DNA of 64,000 nucleotides from UBA8106 sp964569695 (GTDB lineage Bacteria > Acidobacteriota > Vicinamibacteria > Vicinamibacterales > UBA823), in assembly GCA_964569695.1 (NCBI GenBank), contig CAZMUA010000006.1, positions 79,169 to 143,168 of the forward strand, given 5' to 3'. A program made the position numbers and the translations under genes. The notes under the pieces were generated by a model. That model searched no databases. It worked only from the letters and a program-made list of their open reading frames with translations, and was not told the DNA's origin. Position 1 is the first letter of the stretch; every line of letters begins with the position of its first letter. Shown here piece by piece: positions 52,579-60,669 of this stretch.

Positions 52579-53487
52579 ATGCCTAACATTCATATCCTCG
52601 GAGTTCCATTAGATCTAGGTTCCGGACATCGGGGTGTCGACATGGGGCCTTCTGCGATTCGAATAGCCGGCCTCGGTGAAGAAATCCAAAGCCTTGGGCA
52701 CTCCATTATCGACAAGGGCGACATAGCTACACCCGTTGCTGAGACAAAACCCCCCGGCGACAGCACGAAGAAGTACATCCGAGAAATTGCCGAAAGTTGC
52801 AAAAAGGTTCATTGCTCCGTTCTAACTAGCCTGAACGCTCAAGCACTCCCTATCATTCTTGGTGGAGACCACAGCCTGGCTGTTGGGTCCGTAGCAGCAA
52901 CTTCTGAATTCGCTAAAAGGAAAAGAAAACCCATTGGGCTCATCTGGATTGACGCACACGCCGACATGAATACCCCAGAGAGCTCACCGTCCGGAAATGT
53001 TCATGGAATGCCTCTGTCGGCAATTTTAGGCCGAGAGCCGTCCGAACTAACTCATATTGGACATTCGGCTGTAAAAACGAAACCGGCAAAAACAGTTCTT
53101 GTCGGAATTCGAAATATGGATTCACACGAACGGGAGATGGTTCGATCCTCCGGAGTTCATGTATTCACAATGAAAGACATCGACCGGGAAGGAATTACCA
53201 CAATCACTGAAAAGGCGCTGCATATCGCCAGTGCCGGAACGGCTGGTTTTCACGCTTCTTTCGATCTCGACGTTTGTGATCCTTCTGTCGCACCTGGAGT
53301 CGGCACTCCAGTAAAAGGAGGACTGAATTACCGCGAAGCTCATGTCCTAATGGAAATGATGGCAGACTCCAACCGCCTGCTCGCTCTCGACATCGTCGAA
53401 CTAAATCCAATCATTGACGTTCAAAACACAACCGCCATTTTCGCCACCGAGCTTATTCTTTCGGCAATTGGCAAGAAAATTCTATGA
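52579..53487 (+). CDS. rocF: Arginase
   Basis: The 302-residue protein has the metal-binding motifs of the ureohydrolase family: GGDHSLAVGS, DAHADMNTPESSPSGNVHG and SFDLDVCDPSVAPGVGTP. The NVHGMP substrate loop and length fit arginase rather than agmatinase. It splits arginine to ornithine and urea with a manganese pair. It is a single gene; no ornithine-using or urease gene is nearby. Confidence 0.95.
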   Translation: MPNIHILGVPLDLGSGHRGVDMGPSAIRIAGLGEEIQSLGHSIIDKGDIATPVAETKPPGDSTKKYIREIAESCKKVHCSVLTSLNAQALPIILGGDHSLAVGSVAATSEFAKRKRKPIGLIWIDAHADMNTPESSPSGNVHGMPLSAILGREPSELTHIGHSAVKTKPAKTVLVGIRNMDSHEREMVRSSGVHVFTMKDIDREGITTITEKALHIASAGTAGFHASFDLDVCDPSVAPGVGTPVKGGLNYREAHVLMEMMADSNRLLALDIVELNPIIDVQNTTAIFATELILSAIGKKIL

Positions 53488-53574
53488 TTACTGTTTCTTC
53501 GAGAGAATCATCCTTTAAGAACCAACTGTAAATGACCTAGCTGCCATCACGATGTTAGAATTCAAACATATTGC

Positions 53575-53646
53575 GGGCCGCTAGCTCAGTGGTAGAGCAC
53601 CTGGCTTTTAACCAGGGTGTCGATGGTTCGATCCCATCGCGGCCCA
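53575..53646 (+). tRNA. tRNA-Lys(TTT)
   Basis: The 72-base sequence folds as a tRNA. The acceptor is GGGCCGC/GCGGCCC with A73, the D arm is GCTC..GAGC, the anticodon stem CCTGG/CCAGG encloses loop CTTTTAA, and the T arm is GATGG-TTCGATC-CCATC. The anticodon TTT reads lysine AAA/AAG. CCA is not encoded, unlike the tRNA-Pro here. Confidence 0.96.
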
Positions 53647-53764
53647 TAAATGCAAAATGTCAGCGGTAGAGATTCTATAATTGAGATCAACGAACGCCCA
53701 ACTCACATTCTATTAAGAATTGTAGAAACTGAGCACCGACATTAAATAGCCTAAGGAGAAAAAC

Positions 53765-54988
53765 ATGAGCCCGATCGATCGACGGAATTTCATGAAAACA
53801 ACCGCCGCCTTAGGATTAACCTCTCTACCCTCTGCACGTAAGAGCTTGGCGCTATCGACGGAACAGGACCCTCTAGGTATTCGAGATGACTTCCACGTAA
53901 CTCGCAATTTTGCCTACCTGAATATATCGTTGGTCGGCCCAATGCCAACGGTCGTTCACGATACCGCCACTACGTACGCCGACAAGCAACGACTGGATCC
54001 CGCCGCCAGTTATTTTGAATCCCGGGAAATCAAGGAGCAGGTTCGCATTAAATTTGCCAATCTATTCGGCGCCAACACAAACGAGATTAGTCTTTTGTTT
54101 TCGACTAGCGATGCCGAAAACATTGTGACTGACTCCTTGGACTTAAAACCTGGCGACAATGTAGTCGTCGACGAGCTTCATTTCGCGACAACTTTTGTGC
54201 TCTATCGAAACCTGGAAGCCACGAAAGGTATCGAACTCCGTATCGTGCCCCACGTAAACGGTCAGGCCCGTATTGAGGACTTTGAAGCCAGAGCTGATGC
54301 CCGAACTCGAATGATCTCGGTCGCCTGGGTCTCAAATCGAAATGGTTATCGACATAATCTAAAAAGTCTGGCGGATCTCGCCCACCGTCATGGTGGCTAC
54401 CTTTTCGCTGACGGCATTCAGTGCTTTGGAACCTTTCCAGTGAACTTGAATGACCTTGGTGTGGATTTCGCATGTGGCAACTCCTACAAATACCTCTTAT
54501 CTAGTTGGGGTGCAGCGCCCTTTTACGTCCGTGAAGAGCACCTCGATCTCATCACCCCCGACCGATTCGGTCATAACCAAGTCGCGAAAAGCTTGCCGGA
54601 TTTTCATTTTGAATTAGAACAAACAGCCGCCAAGTATGAGCATGCCGGCCTAATATACGGAACCGTCGCTCAACTCGGTGCCGCCCTAGGGTTTATAGGG
54701 GAGGTTGGACTGGATCGAATCGAGAAACACACAGTCGGCCTCGCCCAGAATCTTCGGAATGGAGTCGCCGATCTTGGTTACAAAATGTTTACCCCTCCTA
54801 ACAACCCTTCACACATTATGAGCTTTTGGCATGGTCGAGATGCAGGCGAAGTTCAACGAGCGCTTGAGCAAGAACGGGTTAGCATCACATTCCAAGAGAG
54901 CGGAGCTTTAATTCGCGCAAGCGTTGGAATGTACAACAACCAAGATGACGTTGCTCGCCTATTGAAAGTTCTTGGGAAACTGGCGTAA
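53765..54988 (+). CDS. Tat-exported class V aminotransferase-fold enzyme
   Basis: The 407-residue protein has a Tat signal (DRRNFMKTTAALGL), preceded by SD AAGGAG. The PLP fold is shown by GDNVVVDELHFATTFVLY and DGIQCFGTFPVNLNDLGVD. The likely Schiff-base lysine is in CGNSYKYLLSSWG. It resembles cysteine-desulfurase or isopenicillin-N-epimerase-like proteins, but the active-site cysteine loop of desulfurases is missing. The natural reaction is unknown. It heads the second exported-enzyme island. Confidence 0.88.
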   Translation: MSPIDRRNFMKTTAALGLTSLPSARKSLALSTEQDPLGIRDDFHVTRNFAYLNISLVGPMPTVVHDTATTYADKQRLDPAASYFESREIKEQVRIKFANLFGANTNEISLLFSTSDAENIVTDSLDLKPGDNVVVDELHFATTFVLYRNLEATKGIELRIVPHVNGQARIEDFEARADARTRMISVAWVSNRNGYRHNLKSLADLAHRHGGYLFADGIQCFGTFPVNLNDLGVDFACGNSYKYLLSSWGAAPFYVREEHLDLITPDRFGHNQVAKSLPDFHFELEQTAAKYEHAGLIYGTVAQLGAALGFIGEVGLDRIEKHTVGLAQNLRNGVADLGYKMFTPPNNPSHIMSFWHGRDAGEVQRALEQERVSITFQESGALIRASVGMYNNQDDVARLLKVLGKLA

Positions 54989-55017
54989 CGTCGAACACTA
55001 GAATAGAAGGAGGACTC

Positions 55018-56472
55018 ATGCGCAAGTCGAAACAAAGTGCGTGCGGCTATTACATTCGAGTCTTCCTGCTTTTAACTCTCATCCTCGGAAGGTCCACCCC
55101 TTCCACTGCCCAAGCAGTCGACCCACTCATCGTTCAAACTAATGCGGCCGGCGACAATATTCACCTTATTGACCCAACTTCAAACACTATCGTTGGAAAA
55201 ATCTCTGGCATCGAAGTAAATCATGGAATTGCAGCGGCACCCGATGGTCGCTTCTTTTACGTCACCAACGAAGTCGACCACACGCTAGATATCGTTGACG
55301 TGAAAAACCTTCAGATAACTCATAAAGTTCCACTAAGTGGGCGACCAAACAACGTGGCTATTCGTCACGATGGCGCTCGTGTTTATGTGGCCATTGTATC
55401 GCCCCCTGGGGCGGTTGATGTTATCGACGCCGCATCAGCGACTCTTGCGACAAGCATTAATACCGCGGGGGGTGTTCATAATACATTCACAACACCGGAT
55501 GGAAAGTACGTCGTAGCAGGTTCAATCGCCGGTCGAAACCTCACGGTGATTGACTCAAAGACAGAAACCGCAGTCTGGTCACTATTTTTTAATGCAGGCG
55601 TACGACCAATGTCCTTTGAAACTAACCCAGATGGTTCAACAAGTCGTATCTTTGTCCAGCTATCTAATTTCCATGGTTTCGCAATCGTTGATTTTGAGGA
55701 ACGTCGTGAAGTTGGTAAGCGTGTTGAATTGCCATCCGTTCCCGAAGACGAACGCCACAACGAATTTCTTCAAGGCTCACCATCGCACGGTCAAGGTGTG
55801 ACGCCGGATGGCACGTCGCTTTGGCTCTGCAGTAAAGTAAACAGTTTCGTCTATGCGTACTCTCTCCCTGACCTCAGGTACCTCGGCGGGGTTCACGTCG
55901 GGAGTCATCCTGATTGGCTAACCTTTTCTCCAGACAGTCAATATGTTTATGTCGCAAACGCGGGATCCAATTCGACCTCTGTTGTGAATATTGAGACCAT
56001 GACCGAAGTGACCCAGATTCCCGTAGGTCAGGTCCCCAAACGGGTAATCACAGCACAGATCCCACGAACTTCAATCGAAAACTGGACTACCAAGCAAGCT
56101 GGCACGCTTTCGCTGGCGTCGCGAGAACCCTTCGACTACGATTTTTATCGGAATGAGGTGGAACCTATTTTTGTGAGGAAACGAATAGGGATCGCACGTT
56201 GCGTTGTGTGTCACTCCACTCGAACACGCTTTCGACTCCAACCTCTACCATCCGACGGAGAAGGCTGGACTGCTGAACAATCCCAACATAATTTATCTGC
56301 GACCCGACGGATGATTCGCCCAAACGACCTTATGGCCAGTCCGTTGCTGACGTTGCCACTTTCAGAGCATAGCGGTGGAAACCCATTTCATCCTGGCGGA
56401 AAACATTGGGCTTCACAAAGTGACCCGGAATGGCAGACCATAGTGCGTTGGATTCAAGGAACGCAAGACTAA
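55018..56472 (+). CDS. Secreted YVTN beta-propeller fused to a cytochrome c domain
   Basis: The 484-residue protein has a signal peptide and then a seven-bladed YVTN-type propeller (FYVTNEVDHTLDIVDV, RVYVAIVSPPGAVDVIDA, YVYVANAGSNSTSVVNI). The last 110 residues carry one haem-c motif, CVVCH (C395, C398, H399), and end GGKHWASQSDPEWQTIVRWI, as in planctomycete-type cytochrome domains. AGGAGG precedes the ATG. It may carry electrons from a periplasmic oxidation. It is 29 bases after the aminotransferase. Confidence 0.9.
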   Translation: MRKSKQSACGYYIRVFLLLTLILGRSTPSTAQAVDPLIVQTNAAGDNIHLIDPTSNTIVGKISGIEVNHGIAAAPDGRFFYVTNEVDHTLDIVDVKNLQITHKVPLSGRPNNVAIRHDGARVYVAIVSPPGAVDVIDAASATLATSINTAGGVHNTFTTPDGKYVVAGSIAGRNLTVIDSKTETAVWSLFFNAGVRPMSFETNPDGSTSRIFVQLSNFHGFAIVDFEERREVGKRVELPSVPEDERHNEFLQGSPSHGQGVTPDGTSLWLCSKVNSFVYAYSLPDLRYLGGVHVGSHPDWLTFSPDSQYVYVANAGSNSTSVVNIETMTEVTQIPVGQVPKRVITAQIPRTSIENWTTKQAGTLSLASREPFDYDFYRNEVEPIFVRKRIGIARCVVCHSTRTRFRLQPLPSDGEGWTAEQSQHNLSATRRMIRPNDLMASPLLTLPLSEHSGGNPFHPGGKHWASQSDPEWQTIVRWIQGTQD

Positions 56473-56555
56473 TCCAGATTTACACTATAATTGATTGGTC
56501 GTAGCCAAGTCGTATCCTTGACTACGAGTATTTTTCGTAATTAGAAGGAGGAGAA

Positions 56556-57137
56556 ATGCTACCCGTTTTCCGCTCATTGATGTTTACCGTGCCATTAACC
56601 GCATTTATTGTCGTCAGTTTTTCAGCATGCGCACCTGCAACTGACGTTGAAACCGTCGCTGAAGAGGCTGAAGCGGTTGAAGAGCCTGCGACTGACGTTG
56701 CTGCAGACCTAGTGGGTGACTGGAATAGCCTGAAAGATAGGATGGTAGCCCAGGCAGAAGCTATGCCGGCCGAGCTCTACGAATACAAACCGACAGAAGA
56801 GCTTCGCAACTTTGCTGAACAACTCATGCACATCACCGGCGCCCAAAATAATACTATGGGGACTCTCAATGCTGACATGGAAGCACCAGCAAGACCGGAA
56901 GAAACCGGCGACAAAGCTGCCGTAATCCAGGCGATGATTGACTCGTTTGATTATGGTGCGGCTGTACTTGCCAGCGAATCCAGCGAGTCCATCCAGGACG
57001 TCATAGAGTGTTCATATTTAGGCACGTCGACCAAGGCTCGTTGTGTCTATAGCACCATGGTTCACACGTGGTCAGAGTACGGAGTTATGACGGTTTATCA
57101 TCGACTGAATGGCCTAGTGCCTCCAGCCAGTCAGTAA
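56556..57137 (+). CDS. DinB-like lipoprotein
   Basis: The 193-residue protein has a lipoprotein signal with lipobox FSAC (Cys25) and an acidic Glu/Ala-rich linker. A four-helix DinB domain follows: the histidine in QLMHITGAQ and the pair in VHTWSEYGVMTVYHRLNG are the usual metal triad. Cytoplasmic DinB proteins include thiol transferases; an exported one probably has a different substrate. AAGGAGGAG precedes the ATG. Confidence 0.88.
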   Translation: MLPVFRSLMFTVPLTAFIVVSFSACAPATDVETVAEEAEAVEEPATDVAADLVGDWNSLKDRMVAQAEAMPAELYEYKPTEELRNFAEQLMHITGAQNNTMGTLNADMEAPARPEETGDKAAVIQAMIDSFDYGAAVLASESSESIQDVIECSYLGTSTKARCVYSTMVHTWSEYGVMTVYHRLNGLVPPASQ

Positions 57138-57207
57138 GCAACTCAAACTATCGACTAATTAGTTGAATACTTTGAGTGAACGTCACAACTAAGCGTATTT
57201 TTCTGAG

Positions 57208-57236
57208 GCCCGAAGACGGTTCAACGTTCTTCGGGC
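57208..57236 (+). terminator. Hairpin terminator after the DinB gene
   Basis: GCCCGAAGA pairs perfectly with TCTTCGGGC around an 11-base loop. The tail TTCAACTTT is only moderately T-rich. It lies between the DinB stop and the cupin start, so it may end the upstream transcript or attenuate the cupin. Confidence 0.7.
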
Positions 57237-57260
57237 TTCAACTTTAATAAAGGCAAATCC

Positions 57261-57776
57261 ATGATCAATTTTGCTGCCCTTGCCGTATTACTAGGACTCG
57301 CCTTGCCTCAAACTGAGACACTGGTGGCCACTCATGTTAGCGATCTCGACATTACTACCGTTGCCAGTGCTGCCCCGGAGGGCCGTGTCACAGACGACTC
57401 TATTCGATTAGTCGATGCGGGGGGATACAACGTAGGCATCGGAATAGTCCAACGGCCCGCAACCAAAAGAGCGAGCGCCATTCAACATCATGCCCTCACC
57501 GAAGTCTATCGGGTCATTACTGGTGCTGGCACACTGGTTACCGGAGGAACGCTTATCGACAGCCGAGAACTTGCACCCGATAGCGAGATCGTGAAAGTTT
57601 TAACTGGACCGAGCGATGTTGGCCCAGGTGTCAACGGCGGTACTGCTCGTCGTATTGCCACGGGGGACATGGTTATTATCCCAGCCGGTGTTCCACATGG
57701 ATTTACGGAGATTGAAGAAGATATCGCCTATCTGGTTGTGCGAGTCGACCCTCAACAACTCTTACAGATTAAATAA
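57261..57776 (+). CDS. Secreted cupin-domain protein (copy 2)
   Basis: The 171-residue protein has a signal peptide and one cupin barrel. HHALTEVYRVITGAGTLVTG is cupin motif 1 and GDMVIIPAGVPHGFTEI is motif 2. It aligns along its length with the cupin at 5250. Motif 1 here has a HH-x3-E pattern, closer to a usual metal site than copy 1. Its partner gene differs: no amidohydrolase is nearby. The converging HisC-like gene lies just downstream. Confidence 0.87.
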   Translation: MINFAALAVLLGLALPQTETLVATHVSDLDITTVASAAPEGRVTDDSIRLVDAGGYNVGIGIVQRPATKRASAIQHHALTEVYRVITGAGTLVTGGTLIDSRELAPDSEIVKVLTGPSDVGPGVNGGTARRIATGDMVIIPAGVPHGFTEIEEDIAYLVVRVDPQQLLQIK

Positions 57777-57866
57777 CCGTTTTGTTATCCGGAACCACCG
57801 CGGAGGCTTCTAGGGCCTGCCGCCGTGGCATCAATCGTCTGCTAAACCCTCGAATCAATCTGGCGT

Positions 57867-59018
57867 TCAAGCGTTCAAAACACCCTTGAACACCCTTGCC
57901 GCCACCTCCATTTCCTCCATGGTGCCAATTGACACTCGACAGTGCGTATTTTCCATTGGAGGAAAATCTCGACCAACCTGCACATTATGCTGCAAACATG
58001 CGGTGCGGAAAACACTCGCCGGATGATTGAGATTGATAAATAAGAAGTTTGTCTGTGAAGCGGGAGCATTCACGCCCAAGTCCTTAAAGGTCTTCAACGT
58101 AAAATCACGGACGCGTTTGTTCTCTGCTCGCTCACGAACCATATGCTCCGGATCGCCTAACGACGCGATCGCAGCTGCCGCGGTAAAGCTATTTACGCTA
58201 CCCAATCCCCAGACATTGTTCATCGCTTGCAGGGTCCTCGGTTGCCCAATCGCATACCCCAACCGTAAGCCAGCCATTCCATACGCCTTTGAGAATGTAC
58301 GAGTCACAAACACATGGGAGTCTCTCAAAGACAACGGAATAGCCGTCTCACCAAAGTGATCGGCATAATCGATATAAGCCTCATCAACATGAATCATTGT
58401 GTTTGGTGATGAAGACCGCACACGACTGATAAAATTCGCTACTTGATCGAGCGAATAAAAAGTTGAGGTTGGGTTATTCGGATTACAAAGAAACACTAAT
58501 CCCGCTCCTTGAGCCGCCTCCACCATTCCATCCAGATCAAGCTCCAAGTTTGCCTTCACTGGCACCTCTTTGAGTGGCGTGCCGATTCGTCTGGCAGTGC
58601 TAACGGGAGAACCATACGATGGGGAACCGTTCACCAATGCTTGTGTTGGTGACGTAAACGCTCGGACCGCTGCGGCAAGCAGACCAGCTGAACCTGAACT
58701 AACAAGGACATGGTCTGAGTCGGTGCCATACATCTCACCAATCGTGTCCGCTAAATCTGGAGGATTGTCAGGATAACGTCCAATACCAGGCGTAACCCGA
58801 CCGTCTAAAGCAGCTAATGCTGAGTGTCCGGGGCCCCGTGGATTCTCATTTCCACTAATGCGAATGAATCCTGGAGGCACCAGTGGAGGATTTTGCACAG
58901 TCTCAAGACCGGACGCCGCTAATTCCTCGCGACCGCGCGCGATGATAAAGGCCGTCGAAAGTGCACCAGCGCCACCGAGTCCAACAGACCGAACGAATGC
59001 TCTTCGTGATAAATCCAT
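57867..59018 (-). CDS. Tat-exported HisC-like aminotransferase
   Basis: The 383-residue PLP enzyme has a Tat start (SRRAFVRSVGLGGAGAL). The fold-type I aminotransferase core follows: HVDEAYIDYADHF, and the PLP lysine in FSKAYGMAGLRLGYAIG, closest to histidinol-phosphate aminotransferases. No his biosynthesis genes are nearby, and export argues against histidine synthesis. A periplasmic amino acid or amine aminotransferase is more likely. GGAG precedes the ATG. It is divergent from the hydroxyacid dehydrogenase. Confidence 0.9.
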   Translation of the reverse strand: MDLSRRAFVRSVGLGGAGALSTAFIIARGREELAASGLETVQNPPLVPPGFIRISGNENPRGPGHSALAALDGRVTPGIGRYPDNPPDLADTIGEMYGTDSDHVLVSSGSAGLLAAAVRAFTSPTQALVNGSPSYGSPVSTARRIGTPLKEVPVKANLELDLDGMVEAAQGAGLVFLCNPNNPTSTFYSLDQVANFISRVRSSSPNTMIHVDEAYIDYADHFGETAIPLSLRDSHVFVTRTFSKAYGMAGLRLGYAIGQPRTLQAMNNVWGLGSVNSFTAAAAIASLGDPEHMVRERAENKRVRDFTLKTFKDLGVNAPASQTNFLFINLNHPASVFRTACLQHNVQVGRDFPPMENTHCRVSIGTMEEMEVAARVFKGVLNA

Positions 59019-59168
59019 GAGGTCTCCTTTACTCTCAGTCTAAATATCGTACGGGACGAACTACTATAACTCCTCTGAATCAATACTTTGGATATATCCA
59101 CCGCAAATCTCGCTTCAACCTCGAGGCTGTGCTATTCTGCCGCACGTCTCATTTGAAAGGATTTCTAC

Positions 59169-60449
59169 ATGGCTGACGCTATTGATCCTGTCACTAAACG
59201 CCGGCAATTCCTTAAGTTTTTGGCCGCCAGTCCTCTCATGGTGTCGGCTGGACTAACCGGAAGTCTAGTTGACGAACTAATCGCAAGTGGTCCAGGGGGC
59301 GCTCCTGACCTTGAGATCTTTATGAAGGAGGTCGGCAAACAGGACATCGCGATTGCTTCAGAAGCCGAAGCCCTCAACGTCTTTGATTTTCAGGTAGTTG
59401 CAAAACAAGTCTTACCGCCTGCCCACTACGGCTATATGGCAACCAGTATCGATGACGACAGCATGTTGCGGATTAACCGCGAAGGCTTTGACCGATTCGG
59501 ACTTCGCATGCGACGCCTAGTCGACATTCGATCAATTGATCCATCGATCGAACTATTCGGCCAACAGTGGAGCACTCCCATTACCATTCAACCAACGAGT
59601 AGTAATGCCGCCTTTCATCCTGGTGCAGAAATTGCCGTTGCCAAAGCCGCACGTAACAAGGACCACATTCAAATGCTTTCAACGGTGGCCTCAAGTTCCA
59701 TTGAAGACGTGACTGCGGCCCGAGGTGAACCGATTTGGTATCAACTCTATGCTGATAGCTATTGGAATCGCACGCTCGCGATGGTTAAACGAGCGGAAGC
59801 CACCGGCACTCCGGTACTCGTCTGGACGATCGACCTCCTTGGTGGACGTAATACTGAGACAGCCACCCGGTTGCAACGGATTGACGATCGAAACTGCTCT
59901 GTCTGTCACGAACCGACTGCGACGAGTCGCTACAGCCGGTCGGTCAAGCCGATGGGAGAGCATCTCCCAGACCCTGTTGGAGAAAGCATGAGCCGGGGAC
60001 TTACCTGGGATTTCATCGCTCGCCTAAAGGATGCAACTCCCATGAAACTAATTTTAAAAGGAGTCGTTACGCGAGAAGATGCCCTCCTTGCAGTCAGTCA
60101 CGGAGCTGATGGGATCATTGTTTCAAATCATGGAGCACGTGCTGCTGCCAGTGGTCGTTCCACGATTGAATGCTTGCCGGAGGTTGTTGAGGCCGTTGAC
60201 GGCCAAATTCCCGTTTTAATTGATAGTGGTTTCAGACGCGGAACCGATATTTTTAAGGCCTTAGCACTCGGTGCGAGCGCCGTCGGAGTCGGCCGACCCT
60301 ATCTCTGGGGATTAGCCTCTTTCGGCCAAGCCGGCGTTGAAGCCGTGCTCCAAATGCTTCGTCGTGAACTTGAACTCGTAATGCGTCAGGCAGGAACACC
60401 TACAATCAAGGATATTAGACCTGCCCATATCCTTCGCCGGACACTTTAA
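59169..60449 (+). CDS. Tat-exported FMN-dependent alpha-hydroxyacid dehydrogenase with CxxCH motif
   Basis: The 426-residue protein begins with a twin-arginine segment (KRRQFLKFLAASPLMVSAG). It has the lactate/glycolate oxidase TIM barrel: ITIQPTSSNAAFHP, LKGVVTREDALLA, the catalytic histidine H321 in SNHGAR, and DSGFRRGTDIFKALALGA. The usual GGR-LD after the histidine is changed to GAR-AA. An insert in the middle contains CSVCH (C243, C246, H247), a haem-c attachment pattern. It may pass electrons from a hydroxyacid to a haem, like a self-contained flavocytochrome. Confidence 0.9.
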   Translation: MADAIDPVTKRRQFLKFLAASPLMVSAGLTGSLVDELIASGPGGAPDLEIFMKEVGKQDIAIASEAEALNVFDFQVVAKQVLPPAHYGYMATSIDDDSMLRINREGFDRFGLRMRRLVDIRSIDPSIELFGQQWSTPITIQPTSSNAAFHPGAEIAVAKAARNKDHIQMLSTVASSSIEDVTAARGEPIWYQLYADSYWNRTLAMVKRAEATGTPVLVWTIDLLGGRNTETATRLQRIDDRNCSVCHEPTATSRYSRSVKPMGEHLPDPVGESMSRGLTWDFIARLKDATPMKLILKGVVTREDALLAVSHGADGIIVSNHGARAAASGRSTIECLPEVVEAVDGQIPVLIDSGFRRGTDIFKALALGASAVGVGRPYLWGLASFGQAGVEAVLQMLRRELELVMRQAGTPTIKDIRPAHILRRTL

Positions 60450-60458
60450 TCCACGGCT

Positions 60459-60668
60459 ATGCCGACGTTCGGGCTAGGACCTCTTGCTCTTCTGTTTATC
60501 GCCATCTTTCTCGCGCTAATCTGGCCTATCTATCCCCTATTCAGCCGGATCTCACCGTTTGTCTTTGGACTCCCTTTCTCCTTGTTCTACGTTCTGAGCC
60601 TCGTGTTGGTCTCCTTTGCGCTTTTGTGGCTCTACGATCACTATCTAAACCAGGGAGAAGACCGGTAA
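60459..60668 (+). CDS. DUF3311-type small membrane protein
   Basis: The 69-residue protein has two hydrophobic helices separated by a loop with SRISPFVFGLPFSLFYVL. This pattern (Pro-Phe-x-Phe-Gly-Leu-Pro-Phe) is typical of the small subunits found next to sodium:solute symporters. The symporter gene begins one base after its stop, and the dehydrogenase ends 9 bases before. It probably assists the symporter. Confidence 0.8.
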   Translation: MPTFGLGPLALLFIAIFLALIWPIYPLFSRISPFVFGLPFSLFYVLSLVLVSFALLWLYDHYLNQGEDR

Positions 60669-60669
60669 G

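Noticed and set aside
53676..53681. TATAAT after tRNA-Lys as promoter of the aminotransferase
   Set aside because: The -10 is perfect, but no reasonable -35 is found at 16-18 bases upstream, so it is not reported as a promoter.
57777..57866. GC-rich imperfect palindrome between the second cupin and the HisC-like gene
   Set aside because: The arms mismatch at several places and no T-run follows, so it is too weak to call a bidirectional terminator.
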